DNA of 23,179 nt from a virus, in IMG/VR virus record IMGVR_UViG_3300008952_000316, positions 1 to 23,179 of that record. One strand, written 5' to 3'. This document shows, piece by piece, positions 1 through 5,804 of this stretch. The position numbers and the translations under genes are program-made. The notes under the pieces were generated by a model. It did not search any database. It saw nothing but the letters and a program-made list of their open reading frames with translations, and was not told the DNA's origin. Within the stretch, counting starts at the first letter, position 1. The number at the start of each line of letters is the position of its first letter.

Positions 1-320
1 CGAGCCTTAACCTGTACCAAAACACCACCGTCAGTAGCTGCACCTGCTAAAATTCCACCAGTAGATCGAGTAAAAAATGATCCCGTTTTAGATCCACCCT
101 TTAAATCATTTAATCCATCAATAGCAAATCCACTAGTTACATGATAAGCAGTCACCTTCTTTATTTTACCTTGAATTCTTTCCTGACGTTTTCCATAAAA
201 AGGAAAAAGAGGATATCCAGAACCAATCATTCCATAATTAAAAACCAATTCATAAACATCATAATGATCAGTACTAACATATTCAACACGTTCCTGCATA
301 AATTGTTTTAATGTTTTCAT
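1..320 (-). CDS. Partial protein with capsid-targeting-like N-terminus (3' end off the window)
   Basis: The reading frame opens at ATG 320 and runs off the left edge after 106 codons. Its start overlaps the stop of the preceding gene as ATGA, so it is translationally coupled. The first ten residues, MKTLKQFMQE, match the pattern of the T4 internal-protein capsid-targeting sequence (MKTYQEFIAE, cut after Glu10 by the gp21 protease). Further in, a His-Val-Thr-Ser motif (residues 60-63) is followed by a Gly-rich stretch and a short beta-like segment. This faintly recalls the HxTS strand of ADP-ribosyltransferases, the activity of packaged T4 Alt, but too little sequence is present to assign a fold. 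I infer a virion-internal protein made late. Confidence 0.75.
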   Translation of the reverse strand, partial: MKTLKQFMQERVEYVSTDHYDVYELVFNYGMIGSGYPLFPFYGKRQERIQGKIKKVTAYHVTSGFAIDGLNDLKGGSKTGSFFTRSTGGILAGAATDGGVLVQVKA

Positions 321-1624
321 TTACGTTTACCTATTCCATTAAATTTTACAGCAAGACTAAATTGTCCTAACTTTTTCACCCCAGCATTTCCAGACTTATT
401 AGACCTTATTGACATATTCATTATCAATTCATCATCACCAGATTCCAACTGTATAAACCAATTTTGTTTCGAAGTTGAACTTTCATAAGCTTTAATAAAT
501 TTAACTTGTGGAATAAATACACCTAATTCATCAACATCCTTTACTTCTTCATAATTAGATCCAATACCTTTTATAACAATAGTAGGAACATCAGGCGCAT
601 CTCTTAATATTTCACTTTTTATATATTTAAGAGATTCATCCTTATCTTTATTAAATAATCCAATAACACCTGATCTCATAATCTGTAAATACCTATCATA
701 CCCACCTTCATATGTCTTGCTATCAGTTTTATCCAATTGTCTCAATATTTCTTCGGTTTTTCTTCGATCCTTATGTCTACCGTTAGAACCGCCATCATAA
801 GTTTTAAACGAAGGTATACCTTCTAATTGAGAAAATACTTGATTATATACAGCTTTCTTTAAATTATCATATAATTTCTTTTCGCCAAATAAATCAAAAA
901 TTTTATTAACATAAGTATTTAATAAAGGTTCCTTAGTTTTCTTCCCACCAGCTTTAAGACTAACACCTAAAATATTACCATCATTAAATTTCAAAAACAT
1001 ATCCCCAGGATGATTAGAAGGAACTCCACTCGGTTTAGTTCTATAACCCCAATACGCAATATCTATGGATTTATCATCATTCTTATCTCTAAGAAATTTC
1101 AAAATAGCAATAGCATTTTCCAATTTTTCTTTAAATTTGGATGAAGTTTCGGCAGCTGCAATAAAATCAATTGCTTGTTTTTTATCTGGTCCCATAACAC
1201 AATCCAAAGTTTCAATATCTGTACCAATAACAAATTTATATAATTCATCTGGATCTTCAGAATAAAAATTCTTTTCAAATGCCATACATGGAAATAATTC
1301 GGTAATGGTGGAATTTAGTGTAGTTTCTTGCATACCTCCAGTATCGGCTTTAAACAATAACAGATACTTAAATTCATCATAAACTAATTCTATAGGATCA
1401 AAACTGGAAAAACTACTAGGCACAACCGAAAAGGGAATCCCATTTGATTGTAATCTATGGCCTATAGAATCTCTATCGGAATCTCTATCGGAAGATCTAA
1501 CAACTATAACAGTTCTTTTGGAAGAACTTTTCTTAGAAAGTTCCGTTTTATATCCCTTAAAAATATCTACAGGCAAATCATTCTTAGATTCAGTAAAATA
1601 AGAAAATTGTTTAAACGTTTTCAT
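317..1624 (-). CDS. 435-aa protein with capsid-targeting-like N-terminus and a possible PD-(D/E)xK nuclease core
   Basis: The frame starts at ATG 1624, directly after the TAA of the small upstream ORF, and ends in an ATGA overlap with the next gene. The N-terminus MKTFKQFSYFTES resembles a T4 capsid-targeting sequence, with the candidate cut after Glu12. Around residues 205-226 the sequence reads N-H-P-G-D, then about 13 residues, then G-V-S-L-K-A-G. This spacing (D208, S222, K224) is like the Asp...(E/D/S)xK core of restriction-endonuclease-fold proteins. The remainder is charged and soluble, without membrane segments. A 12-bp tandem duplication encodes DRDSDRDS at about residues 46-53. A TATAAATA box lies 155 nt upstream. 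The nuclease idea is inference from one motif. Confidence 0.8.
   Translation of the reverse strand: MKTFKQFSYFTESKNDLPVDIFKGYKTELSKKSSSKRTVIVVRSSDRDSDRDSIGHRLQSNGIPFSVVPSSFSSFDPIELVYDEFKYLLLFKADTGGMQETTLNSTITELFPCMAFEKNFYSEDPDELYKFVIGTDIETLDCVMGPDKKQAIDFIAAAETSSKFKEKLENAIAILKFLRDKNDDKSIDIAYWGYRTKPSGVPSNHPGDMFLKFNDGNILGVSLKAGGKKTKEPLLNTYVNKIFDLFGEKKLYDNLKKAVYNQVFSQLEGIPSFKTYDGGSNGRHKDRRKTEEILRQLDKTDSKTYEGGYDRYLQIMRSGVIGLFNKDKDESLKYIKSEILRDAPDVPTIVIKGIGSNYEEVKDVDELGVFIPQVKFIKAYESSTSKQNWFIQLESGDDELIMNMSIRSNKSGNAGVKKLGQFSLAVKFNGIGKRK
1468..1491. repeat. 12-bp perfect tandem duplication inside the 435-aa gene
   Basis: AATCTCTATCGG occurs twice head to tail on the plus strand. On the coding strand it yields a repeated Asp-Arg-Asp-Ser unit. 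The frame is preserved, consistent with replication slippage in a linker. Confidence 0.8.
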
Positions 1625-1798
1625 TTAAAATGGTATCCCTTTGAAATGGTATATCATCATTATAATTATCCAAAAAAGTCCTATCGTAATCCAGAAAGGC
1701 AGAATATGCCATTCGTAAAATAAACGAACAGCATATTCCCACCCCAACTTTTTCCAAATAGTTGTATATTCTTGTAAGTATTTATAAAATGTCCTCAT
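1625..1798 (-). CDS. 57-aa single-span membrane protein
   Basis: The ATG at 1798 opens a 57-codon frame whose TAA abuts the ATG of the next gene. It overlaps the end of the preceding gene by 17 nt, so all three are packed without spacers. The N-terminus MRTFYKYLQE is amphipathic and aromatic. It also fits the Met-basic...aromatic...Glu10 pattern of the capsid-targeting-like proteins downstream. A transmembrane span covers about residues 33-50 (ILPFWITIGLFWIIIMMI). No function is recognised. The ribosome site is weak, so expression probably depends on coupling. The tight junctions on both sides are the main support. Confidence 0.6.
   Translation of the reverse strand: MRTFYKYLQEYTTIWKKLGWEYAVRLFYEWHILPFWITIGLFWIIIMMIYHFKGIPF
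1779..1786 (-). promoter_or_regulatory. TATAAATA box, candidate T4-type late promoter
   Basis: The minus strand reads TATAAATA, the T4 late -10 consensus recognised by gp55 with the gp45 clamp. It lies 155 nt before the 435-aa gene and inside the early codons of the 57-aa ORF. Chance occurrence is possible in AT-rich DNA. Confidence 0.4.
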
Positions 1799-2033
1799 TG
1801 GGATTTCTTACCCTCACTGTAGTAATACTTTCAACGGGTAATCTCCAAGGAGTTGCCCTACTGTCATCTAAAACTTTTAACGAACAAACATCTTCCATAT
1901 CATCCCAAGTAACACTATTAACTTTACACCAATGAAATTGTCCATGAGCTAATATTCCAACATCAATCTTTTGTTCTTCTGCACTTTTTAAAATCTCTAA
2001 ATTTAATTGTCCAGCCTCGTACAAACTCATCAT
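1782..2033 (-). CDS. Conserved-looking small protein, unknown function
   Basis: The ATG at 2033 is preferred because AAGGGG sits 7 nt upstream. A TTG at 2051 in the same frame would add six residues but lacks such a site. The product is 83 aa and soluble. Mid-protein it reads VGILAHGQFHWCKVNSVTWDDME, and near the end ATPWRLPVESITTVRVRNP, a mix suggesting a compact beta-rich fold with Trp/His surface residues. It follows the 63-aa gene at 31 nt, probably in the same transcript from the promoter near 2.29 kb. I do not recognise the family. Confidence 0.7.
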   Translation of the reverse strand: MMSLYEAGQLNLEILKSAEEQKIDVGILAHGQFHWCKVNSVTWDDMEDVCSLKVLDDSRATPWRLPVESITTVRVRNPNEDIL

Positions 2034-2064
2034 TGATATGCCCCTTATCAACTTAAAATTAAAT

Positions 2065-2256
2065 TTAACATCCTATAGAATACACAGTTGCATTCTTCAG
2101 GATTTCCTCTTCTGATTGTTGAATAATAAAATCTTTAACCGCTTGAGCCAAAAATGGTTCAACGTTTTCCACTTCTTTAACTTGTTCCAATATCCAATCA
2201 TATAACTCATTAGGAATTTCAACTTCTACTTCTACCATATCATCATCAGTTTTCAT
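2065..2256 (-). CDS. Small acidic helical protein, first gene after a strong promoter
   Basis: ATG 2256 is preceded by AAGGGGG with a 4-nt spacer, and the -10 box ends only about 22 nt upstream, giving a very short leader. The 63-aa product is acidic and mostly helical. EIPNELYDWILEQVKEVENV resembles the C-terminal helix-helix part of small phage proteins that act on nucleic acids or as RHH-like dimers. However, no full ribbon-helix-helix domain can be demonstrated. As the first gene of a unit with a host-type promoter it is likely expressed early. Function unknown. Confidence 0.75.
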   Translation of the reverse strand: MKTDDDMVEVEVEIPNELYDWILEQVKEVENVEPFLAQAVKDFIIQQSEEEILKNATVYSIGC

Positions 2257-2278
2257 ATTACCCCCTTAAATTATTATA

Positions 2279-2308
2279 ATTATACCATAATTCACTCACA
2301 AATGGCAA
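2279..2308 (-). promoter_or_regulatory. Host sigma70-type promoter with extended -10
   Basis: On the minus strand TTGCCA (2308-2303) is separated by 18 bp from TATAAT (2284-2279), with TGG just before the -10. The same design occurs at 10.4, 19.0 and 22.4 kb. It drives the 63-aa and following genes. Confidence 0.8.
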
Positions 2309-2312
2309 GCTT

Positions 2313-2320
2313 TATTTATA
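2313..2320 (-). promoter_or_regulatory. TATAAATA box, candidate late promoter
   Basis: A TATAAATA octamer on the minus strand lies 4 nt upstream of the TTGCCA of the extended -10 promoter and downstream of an intrinsic terminator. The gap therefore carries both an early-type and a late-type start signal. Confidence 0.5.
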
Positions 2321-2332
2321 AAAAAAATATCC

Positions 2333-2364
2333 AAAAAAAAGTCCCTCACTCTCGCAAGGGACTT
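2333..2364 (-). terminator. Rho-independent terminator
   Basis: The minus-strand RNA would form an 8-bp perfect stem (AAGUCCCU with AGGGACUU, 2364-2357 with 2346-2339) around a 10-nt loop, followed by a run of eight U. The stop codon of the 67-aa gene lies in the hairpin. It separates that transcription unit from the promoter pair just downstream. Confidence 0.88.
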
Positions 2365-2549
2365 ACTCCATTTAAACTTTTAGAATATTCTTTAAGATCT
2401 TCTACCTTTTCTCTTAACGTCCTCAACTTTTTTCCATTATCAGTTAAAGTCATTAAAGTATCTAATCTACTGAGAACAATTTCACATATACCATTTATTT
2501 CAACTCCCACTATTTGTTCACAAGTATTGTATAATATTTCTTTTTTCAT
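2346..2549 (-). CDS. 67-aa helical protein, unknown function
   Basis: ATG 2549 has GGGGA eight nt upstream. A TTG at 2564 in frame is less likely. The product MKKEILYNTCEQIVG... is helical throughout, and the second half (LMTLTDNGKKLRTLREKVED) looks like a short coiled coil. It is the last gene of its unit: its stop codon is inside the terminator hairpin. No family recognised. Confidence 0.7.
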   Translation of the reverse strand: MKKEILYNTCEQIVGVEINGICEIVLSRLDTLMTLTDNGKKLRTLREKVEDLKEYSKSLNGVSPLRE

Positions 2550-2564
2550 CCAAAAGGTCCCCAA

Positions 2565-2642
2565 TCATTTTTTAGTTTTCCGAAACCAGATAATAGTCAC
2601 CAATCCCATAAAAACCCAAACACTAATTACAATACCCATCAT
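2565..2642 (-). CDS. 25-aa single-span membrane peptide (candidate)
   Basis: Two consecutive ATG codons (2642, 2639) open a short frame encoding MMGIVISVWVFMGLVTIIWF followed by a basic RKTKK tail and TGA. AGGA lies about 10 nt upstream. A hydrophobic span with a positively charged C-terminal end is typical of phage micro-membrane proteins. It fills an otherwise empty gap between the 43-aa and 67-aa ORFs. Support is length-limited; it could be a chance frame. Confidence 0.45.
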   Translation of the reverse strand: MMGIVISVWVFMGLVTIIWFRKTKK

Positions 2643-2668
2643 AATTTTCTAATCCTTTTAAAGTAAAT

Positions 2669-2800
2669 CTATAAATGCCAAAAATTATATTTTTTTCTAT
2701 ATTGACCAGTCAATCTCAAAACAATAGAAGTCAAAATATCAATTAATACATATTGCAGTAAACACAAATACATGAAAATATAGAGTCCTATTTTAATCAT
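2669..2800 (-). CDS. 43-aa membrane peptide coupled to the transporter gene
   Basis: ATG 2800 overlaps the stop of the PiT-like gene as ATGA. The frame encodes MIKIGLYIFMYLCLLQYVLIDILTSIVLRL-type hydrophobic sequence (residues 3-30), then a basic tail (QYRKKYNFWHL). This is a classic single-span topology with a positive C-terminus. Coupling to the transporter suggests co-expression and possibly a partner role, but that is inference. Confidence 0.5.
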   Translation of the reverse strand: MIKIGLYIFMYLCLLQYVLIDILTSIVLRLTGQYRKKYNFWHL

Positions 2801-2805
2801 GGCAA
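2777..2805 (-). promoter_or_regulatory. Weak candidate promoter at the transporter stop
   Basis: TTGCCA (2805-2800) is followed after 17 bp by TATATT (2782-2777). The spacing matches the strong promoters elsewhere in the window, but there is no TGn extension and the -10 is imperfect. The TTGCCA also encodes the last residues of the transporter. Confidence 0.3.
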
Positions 2806-3720
2806 ATATATTGCAACTCCAACACTAATTAATAATCCTACTACTAATTTTAAAAAATCCCAACCAACTCCAACAAAACTCTCCCGTTGTTTTTTCTTCA
2901 GTGTTTGAGTCATAGCAATTTCCCTTCCTGCTAACATCCCCACAAACAACCATGTCGTACTCATAGGTATTGGATTTATCACCTTAAAAGTGAATAATAA
3001 TCCACCATAAATAAAATCTATTAATGTGACCTGTTTCAAATTTATAACATGAGATTTTCTTTGTACTACTTGTTGAATTTTACCTCCACCAATATAAAAA
3101 ATCACACCTAATAACGAAAACGAAGTTACTAAATATAATAACAACATTTCAACCGAAAGTTGTCTCGGTAAAAACACACATTCATTTGCAGTATCATGCA
3201 TTAACCAAGTTATCCATAAAAATGAAGTAGAAACTATTTGTAATTTACCCCAAATAGGCGATACTCTACTCCACCACACCTGATTCTTTTTAGTATGTCT
3301 TGCAACTAATGTCCAAATTACAAAAGCAACAACACTAGCAACCACATATCCAGTGATTGATTTCTTTACCATCTTCATGATAGTAGGTGTCGAAGCAAAT
3401 GTAGTTAAAGTAAATAGAGTTGTTGATACTGGAACCCCAACCCTAGTCAATATCAATAAACATACTGGAGCAAGCAAATACTTATATCTAAAAGTTTCTG
3501 GATATGGAATAGTTGACAATCTACCCCATGACAAATCTCCATCATTTAAAAACCAACCAACAGTTGCAGTTACAACCATCAATCCACCAAACCACAACCA
3601 CAACTGATACCATGATCTCTGTTTATTTGAAGATATAAACGTTCCTAATGTCTGAATACTATCATTCGCAACAACGGAATATGCTGACATAAAAAAACCA
3701 ATTAATAATAAACTCCCCAA
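2797..3720 (-). CDS. PiT-like (inorganic phosphate transporter-related) membrane permease
   Basis: The product of about 307 aa is a polytopic membrane protein. It shows the two-fold pseudo-repeat of PiT-family permeases. An N-terminal V-A-N-D-S-I-Q-T-L-G-T-F (N19, D20) and P-V-S-T-T (97-101) are echoed by H-D-T-A-N (175-179) and P-M-S-T-T (252-256). In PiT symporters the GANDxAN and PVSTT motifs line the ion/phosphate path. I therefore read this as a divergent PiT-type anion permease placed in the host inner membrane during infection. The start is TTG 3720, supported by AAGGA 6 nt upstream at the end of the preceding gene. An ATG at 3690 would remove the first ten residues. Substrate is inferred, not shown. 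Confidence 0.72.
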   Translation of the reverse strand: MGSLLLIGFFMSAYSVVANDSIQTLGTFISSNKQRSWYQLWLWFGGLMVVTATVGWFLNDGDLSWGRLSTIPYPETFRYKYLLAPVCLLILTRVGVPVSTTLFTLTTFASTPTIMKMVKKSITGYVVASVVAFVIWTLVARHTKKNQVWWSRVSPIWGKLQIVSTSFLWITWLMHDTANECVFLPRQLSVEMLLLYLVTSFSLLGVIFYIGGGKIQQVVQRKSHVINLKQVTLIDFIYGGLLFTFKVINPIPMSTTWLFVGMLAGREIAMTQTLKKKQRESFVGVGWDFLKLVVGLLISVGVAIYLP

Positions 3721-3722
3721 TT

Positions 3723-3944
3723 CTATTCCTTATCCTCATCGTCTAAATACTCTTCAACATCTCTAATAAAATCCACAATCTCCATCACAGCATCTTCTAA
3801 TCTCTGCAACCTGTCCATAATATCAACTAACTTATTTTTATCTAATCCAACCTGTTCCAACACAGCATCCGGAATAGGGACAGGCGAAGCTTTCAATGCT
3901 GTTTTTGCGACACTCTTGAAAAATTTTTTCACTTTGAACTCCAT
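3723..3944 (-). CDS. 73-aa small acidic-tailed protein
   Basis: ATG 3944 gives MEFKVKKFFKSVAKTALKAS, a basic amphipathic N-terminus. A helical segment (NKLVDIMDRLQRLEDAVMEI) and a strongly acidic end (EEYLDDEDKE) follow. The pattern V-P-I-P-D-A-V-L-E-Q-V-G-L-D in the middle could be a helix-turn-helix-like hinge. A TTG at 3965 is an alternative start. The gene overlaps the 53-aa ORF by 16 nt and is followed 2 nt later by the transporter. Unknown function; it may associate with membranes through its N-terminus. Confidence 0.65.
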   Translation of the reverse strand: MEFKVKKFFKSVAKTALKASPVPIPDAVLEQVGLDKNKLVDIMDRLQRLEDAVMEIVDFIRDVEEYLDDEDKE

Positions 3945-4090
3945 ATGGGAAGTGCATAAAACCAATTTTTAAATTTTTCCCATTTTGTTAAAGGTTTTTC
4001 TTGCTTGGGTTTTTCTACCCATTCGATTTTTAATTTTCTACGATGTGTGCCCTTAAATACCTTTTTTCTTTGAAAATGTCTAGAATTCAT
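3929..4090 (-). CDS. 53-aa basic protein, paralogue of the 65-aa protein upstream
   Basis: The ATG at 4090 overlaps the stop of the lipoprotein gene as ATGA. The product is very basic at its N-terminus (SRHFQRKKVFKGTHRRKLK). It then carries E-K-P-L-T-K-W-E-K-F-K-N-W, which aligns with E-K-P-K-T-R-W-Q-K-I-K-D-W in the protein encoded at 4316-4513. The shared Trp-spaced amphipathic helix shows the two are related. Both flank the lipoprotein gene and are coupled to it. Function unknown; the amphipathic Trp helix could bind membrane. Confidence 0.62.
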   Translation of the reverse strand: MNSRHFQRKKVFKGTHRRKLKIEWVEKPKQEKPLTKWEKFKNWFYALPIWSSK

Positions 4091-4323
4091 TGATCCTCAG
4101 TTCTACATTCCAACTGTTTTTCCAATTTAGATATAATCTCGTTTGCTTTTTTTAATTTATTTTCTAATTCAATTTCTTTACGTTGTCTATATGCAATTTC
4201 TTGTTCAAAGGTAACTGCTTGTTCCTTAACTAATCCATTTTCTGCGAATTCGCAACCAGTCAATTCTAGCAGAGATACTACAAATAGTATAGAAAGGAGA
4301 AAGAGTATTATGTTCTTAATCAT
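4087..4323 (-). CDS. Coiled-coil lipoprotein (spanin-like candidate)
   Basis: The 78-aa product has a lipoprotein signal: basic MIKN, hydrophobic core to residue 20, and lipobox L-T-G-C with Cys24 as the modified residue. The mature part is a charged helix (about residues 36-72, ELENKLKKANEIISKLEKQL) with heptad character. A short lipid-anchored coiled coil recalls phage outer-membrane spanin subunits (Rz1-type), although Rz1 proteins are usually Pro-rich. Its start overlaps the upstream gene and its stop overlaps the downstream start, so it is coupled on both sides. A spanin role would need a partner with an N-terminal membrane anchor. Confidence 0.75.
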   Translation of the reverse strand: MIKNIILFLLSILFVVSLLELTGCEFAENGLVKEQAVTFEQEIAYRQRKEIELENKLKKANEIISKLEKQLECRTEDQ

Positions 4324-4513
4324 TTATTCCCCCCACTGGCCAATAATATTGAGCGAGTAGTTGTCCCCCTATTGGAGTATTCAACCAATCCTTAATCTTC
4401 TGCCATCGTGTTTTAGGTTTTTCTTCTCCCTTTATTTTTATAACCTTCTTTTTGCCTAATCTCTTTCCTGTACTGATATCAATCAAACCTTCTCTAACTA
4501 CTTTTTCTTTCAT
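4316..4513 (-). CDS. 65-aa basic protein with Trp-spaced amphipathic helix
   Basis: The product begins MKEKVVREGLIDISTGKRLG and is Lys-rich. It then carries the E-K-P-K-T-R-W-Q-K-I-K-D-W-L segment shared with the 53-aa protein at 3929-4090, and ends Q-Y-Y-W-P-V-G-G-I-N-D. AGGAT lies upstream of ATG 4513. It overlaps the lipoprotein start by 8 nt. I do not recognise a family; the duplicated helix is the only informative feature. Confidence 0.65.
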   Translation of the reverse strand: MKEKVVREGLIDISTGKRLGKKKVIKIKGEEKPKTRWQKIKDWLNTPIGGQLLAQYYWPVGGIND

Positions 4514-4521
4514 TTTTTATC

Positions 4522-4725
4522 CTATACTGGATTTGATGCAATATGCTTAGTTATTTCCTCAGTAACCTTTGCTTTGTATTGAATCTTTCCAGGAATATTC
4601 CATAGTACATTTTTCTCATCCAGTTTACCATCCTTTACTAATGCCCATGCTTCCTTTGAACTCGTTGCCTCAATTTCAACCGTATTTTCTGATGCTTGAG
4701 TATAAGTTATTCTATAAGTTTTCAT
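4522..4725 (-). CDS. 67-aa small beta-alpha-beta protein, paralogue of the gene at 11.7 kb
   Basis: The protein reads KTYRITYTQASENTVEIEAT, then a helix (SSKEAWALVKDGKL), then KNVLW and K-A-K-V-T-E-E-I-T. The same order (R-I-S-Y...V-T-V-E-V-E-A...A-A-A-W-A-I-I-T-N-G...K-N-V-V-W...E-I-T) occurs in the 71-aa protein at 11635-11850. The pattern of an amphipathic strand, 'eieA.s.eeAw' helix and second strand resembles small DpnD/PcfM-like C-terminal domains, but this is a weak likeness. AAAGG precedes ATG 4725. Confidence 0.7.
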   Translation of the reverse strand: MKTYRITYTQASENTVEIEATSSKEAWALVKDGKLDEKNVLWNIPGKIQYKAKVTEEITKHIASNPV

Positions 4726-4761
4726 TCCTTTACCTTTCTATCTTACCTCAATTTTTAATAG

Positions 4762-5313
4762 TTAATCATCTCTACTTTCTGATGTAGTTGCTTGTTCTAA
4801 TAACCTATTATCATTTTCAGCATTATTAAACCAAAAGTCTACAACTTTTGAAAAGGAAGCAACAAAAGCCCCTAACATAATCAACATAATTTCTTTCCAC
4901 TCAGGAGCAATGTCAGATCCTGCCCAAGTTGATCTAATAATCATCCCTAATATAATTCCAAAAATTGTTATCATAGCTACCGTTGCATACCATTTTCTGG
5001 ATTGCCTATATTGAATAATTTTTAATAAAGCTTCATTAATTTCTTGATCATGTGTTTCTCTCAATGTATCCATTAGACTTTCATCCGTAGCACTTTCAGT
5101 CAATTTTTTCAAAGCACTTTCCTTAATTTCTGTAGTAACATCCTCTTCATCATTCTCAAAAAGATGTAATTTATCTTCTACTATTGATTCCGATTCCTTC
5201 TTCGTCTGCCGGACCCTTGACCTCGATTCCCTCTCATCTGACGAAACTGTTGAATCATCTGTTCTCTTTCGCCTGGCGATGCGTTCTGAAATCTTTGAAT
5301 TTGTGTTTGCCAT
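4762..5313 (-). CDS. 183-aa two-TM membrane protein (holin-like candidate)
   Basis: The N-terminal 100 residues are charged, Arg/Ser/Glu-rich and probably disordered or helical. Two transmembrane spans follow at about 110-131 (WYATVAMITIFGIILGMII) and 141-160 (IMLIMLGAFVASFSKVVDF). The tail is short and polar. The GAFVASFSKVVDFWF segment recalls phage holin-type proteins. The start is ATG 5313 with an excellent GGAGGGGG site 7-9 nt upstream. That site lies inside the preceding gene, so the first 44 codons overlap it in another frame. With the nearby lipoprotein it could belong to a lysis set, but no endolysin is visible in the window. Confidence 0.72.
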   Translation of the reverse strand: MANTNSKISERIARRKRTDDSTVSSDERESRSRVRQTKKESESIVEDKLHLFENDEEDVTTEIKESALKKLTESATDESLMDTLRETHDQEINEALLKIIQYRQSRKWYATVAMITIFGIILGMIIRSTWAGSDIAPEWKEIMLIMLGAFVASFSKVVDFWFNNAENDNRLLEQATTSESRDD

Positions 5314-5804
5314 TGTTGGCCCCCTCCAGTACCTCCCGTTCTACCTGAAACTCGTTGATTTCTTTGTCTAGTGGTATTTTCTGTAGTTGTATCAGTACTG
5401 GATTTAACTGATGTAGATTTACCCCTACTTCTACTCGAATTTCTTTTATTTCCTGTCACATTTAAAAATCCGACACTAGAACTTTTTAATTCTACCTCAT
5501 TTTCTAATAGTATTTTGTTTCTACCCAATTCCAAAACTTCACCCAAACCAGATAAACTATCACCAACTTCAACAATATGAATCCTATTTCTACCAATTTC
5601 GGAAACATATGCTCTAGCAAAATCCTTTCCTATAATAGTACCAACTAATTCATACTTCGGTGAACGATCTGGTTTAGTCCAACCCAACGGTCTAAATAAA
5701 TTATTATCAGAGATTATTTTATAATACTGATAATCATCAGCTGGGATTTCATATCCCAGCTGAATTTGTGTCATAATAAACAGTAGAATGAATTTAAGAT
5801 TCAT
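5181..5804 (-). CDS. Secreted protein with a GspC/PilP-like domain and a basic Gln/Arg-rich tail
   Basis: Residues 1-17 form a signal peptide-like segment (MNLKFILLFIMTQIQLG). Residues 28-109 (YKIISDNNLFRPLGW...YELVGTIIG...AYVSEI...IHIVEVGDSL...EVLELGRNKILLENE) follow the pattern of the periplasmic HR domain of type II secretion protein GspC and pilus protein PilP: LvGt, then a strand, Vgd-l, then a final strand. From about 115 on, the protein is low complexity (Ser/Thr/Arg, then Gly/Gln/Arg) and includes S-P-G-E-R-E-Q-M-I-Q-Q-F. Its last 133 nt overlap the next gene in another frame. The start overlaps the hsp20 stop. Fold assignment is by pattern only. Confidence 0.65.
   Translation of the reverse strand: MNLKFILLFIMTQIQLGYEIPADDYQYYKIISDNNLFRPLGWTKPDRSPKYELVGTIIGKDFARAYVSEIGRNRIHIVEVGDSLSGLGEVLELGRNKILLENEVELKSSSVGFLNVTGNKRNSSRSRGKSTSVKSSTDTTTENTTRQRNQRVSGRTGGTGGGQQWQTQIQRFQNASPGEREQMIQQFRQMRGNRGQGSGRRRRNRNQ
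5738..5762 (-). repeat. Perfect 10-bp hairpin just after the signal-peptide codons
   Basis: CAGCTGGGAT and ATCCCAGCTG pair perfectly around a 5-nt loop. The hairpin covers codons 15-23 of the secreted protein. No U-run follows, so it is not a terminator. Confidence 0.85.

Noticed and set aside
2302-2652. Plus-strand frame of 116 codons
   Set aside because: It is the antisense of the 67-aa and 25-aa genes and of the terminator and promoters; no plus-strand gene is convincing anywhere in the window.
4087-5313. A complete lysis cassette (holin, endolysin, spanins)
   Set aside because: The two-TM protein and coiled-coil lipoprotein are suggestive, but no endolysin or inner-membrane spanin is recognisable, so only individual hints are recorded.
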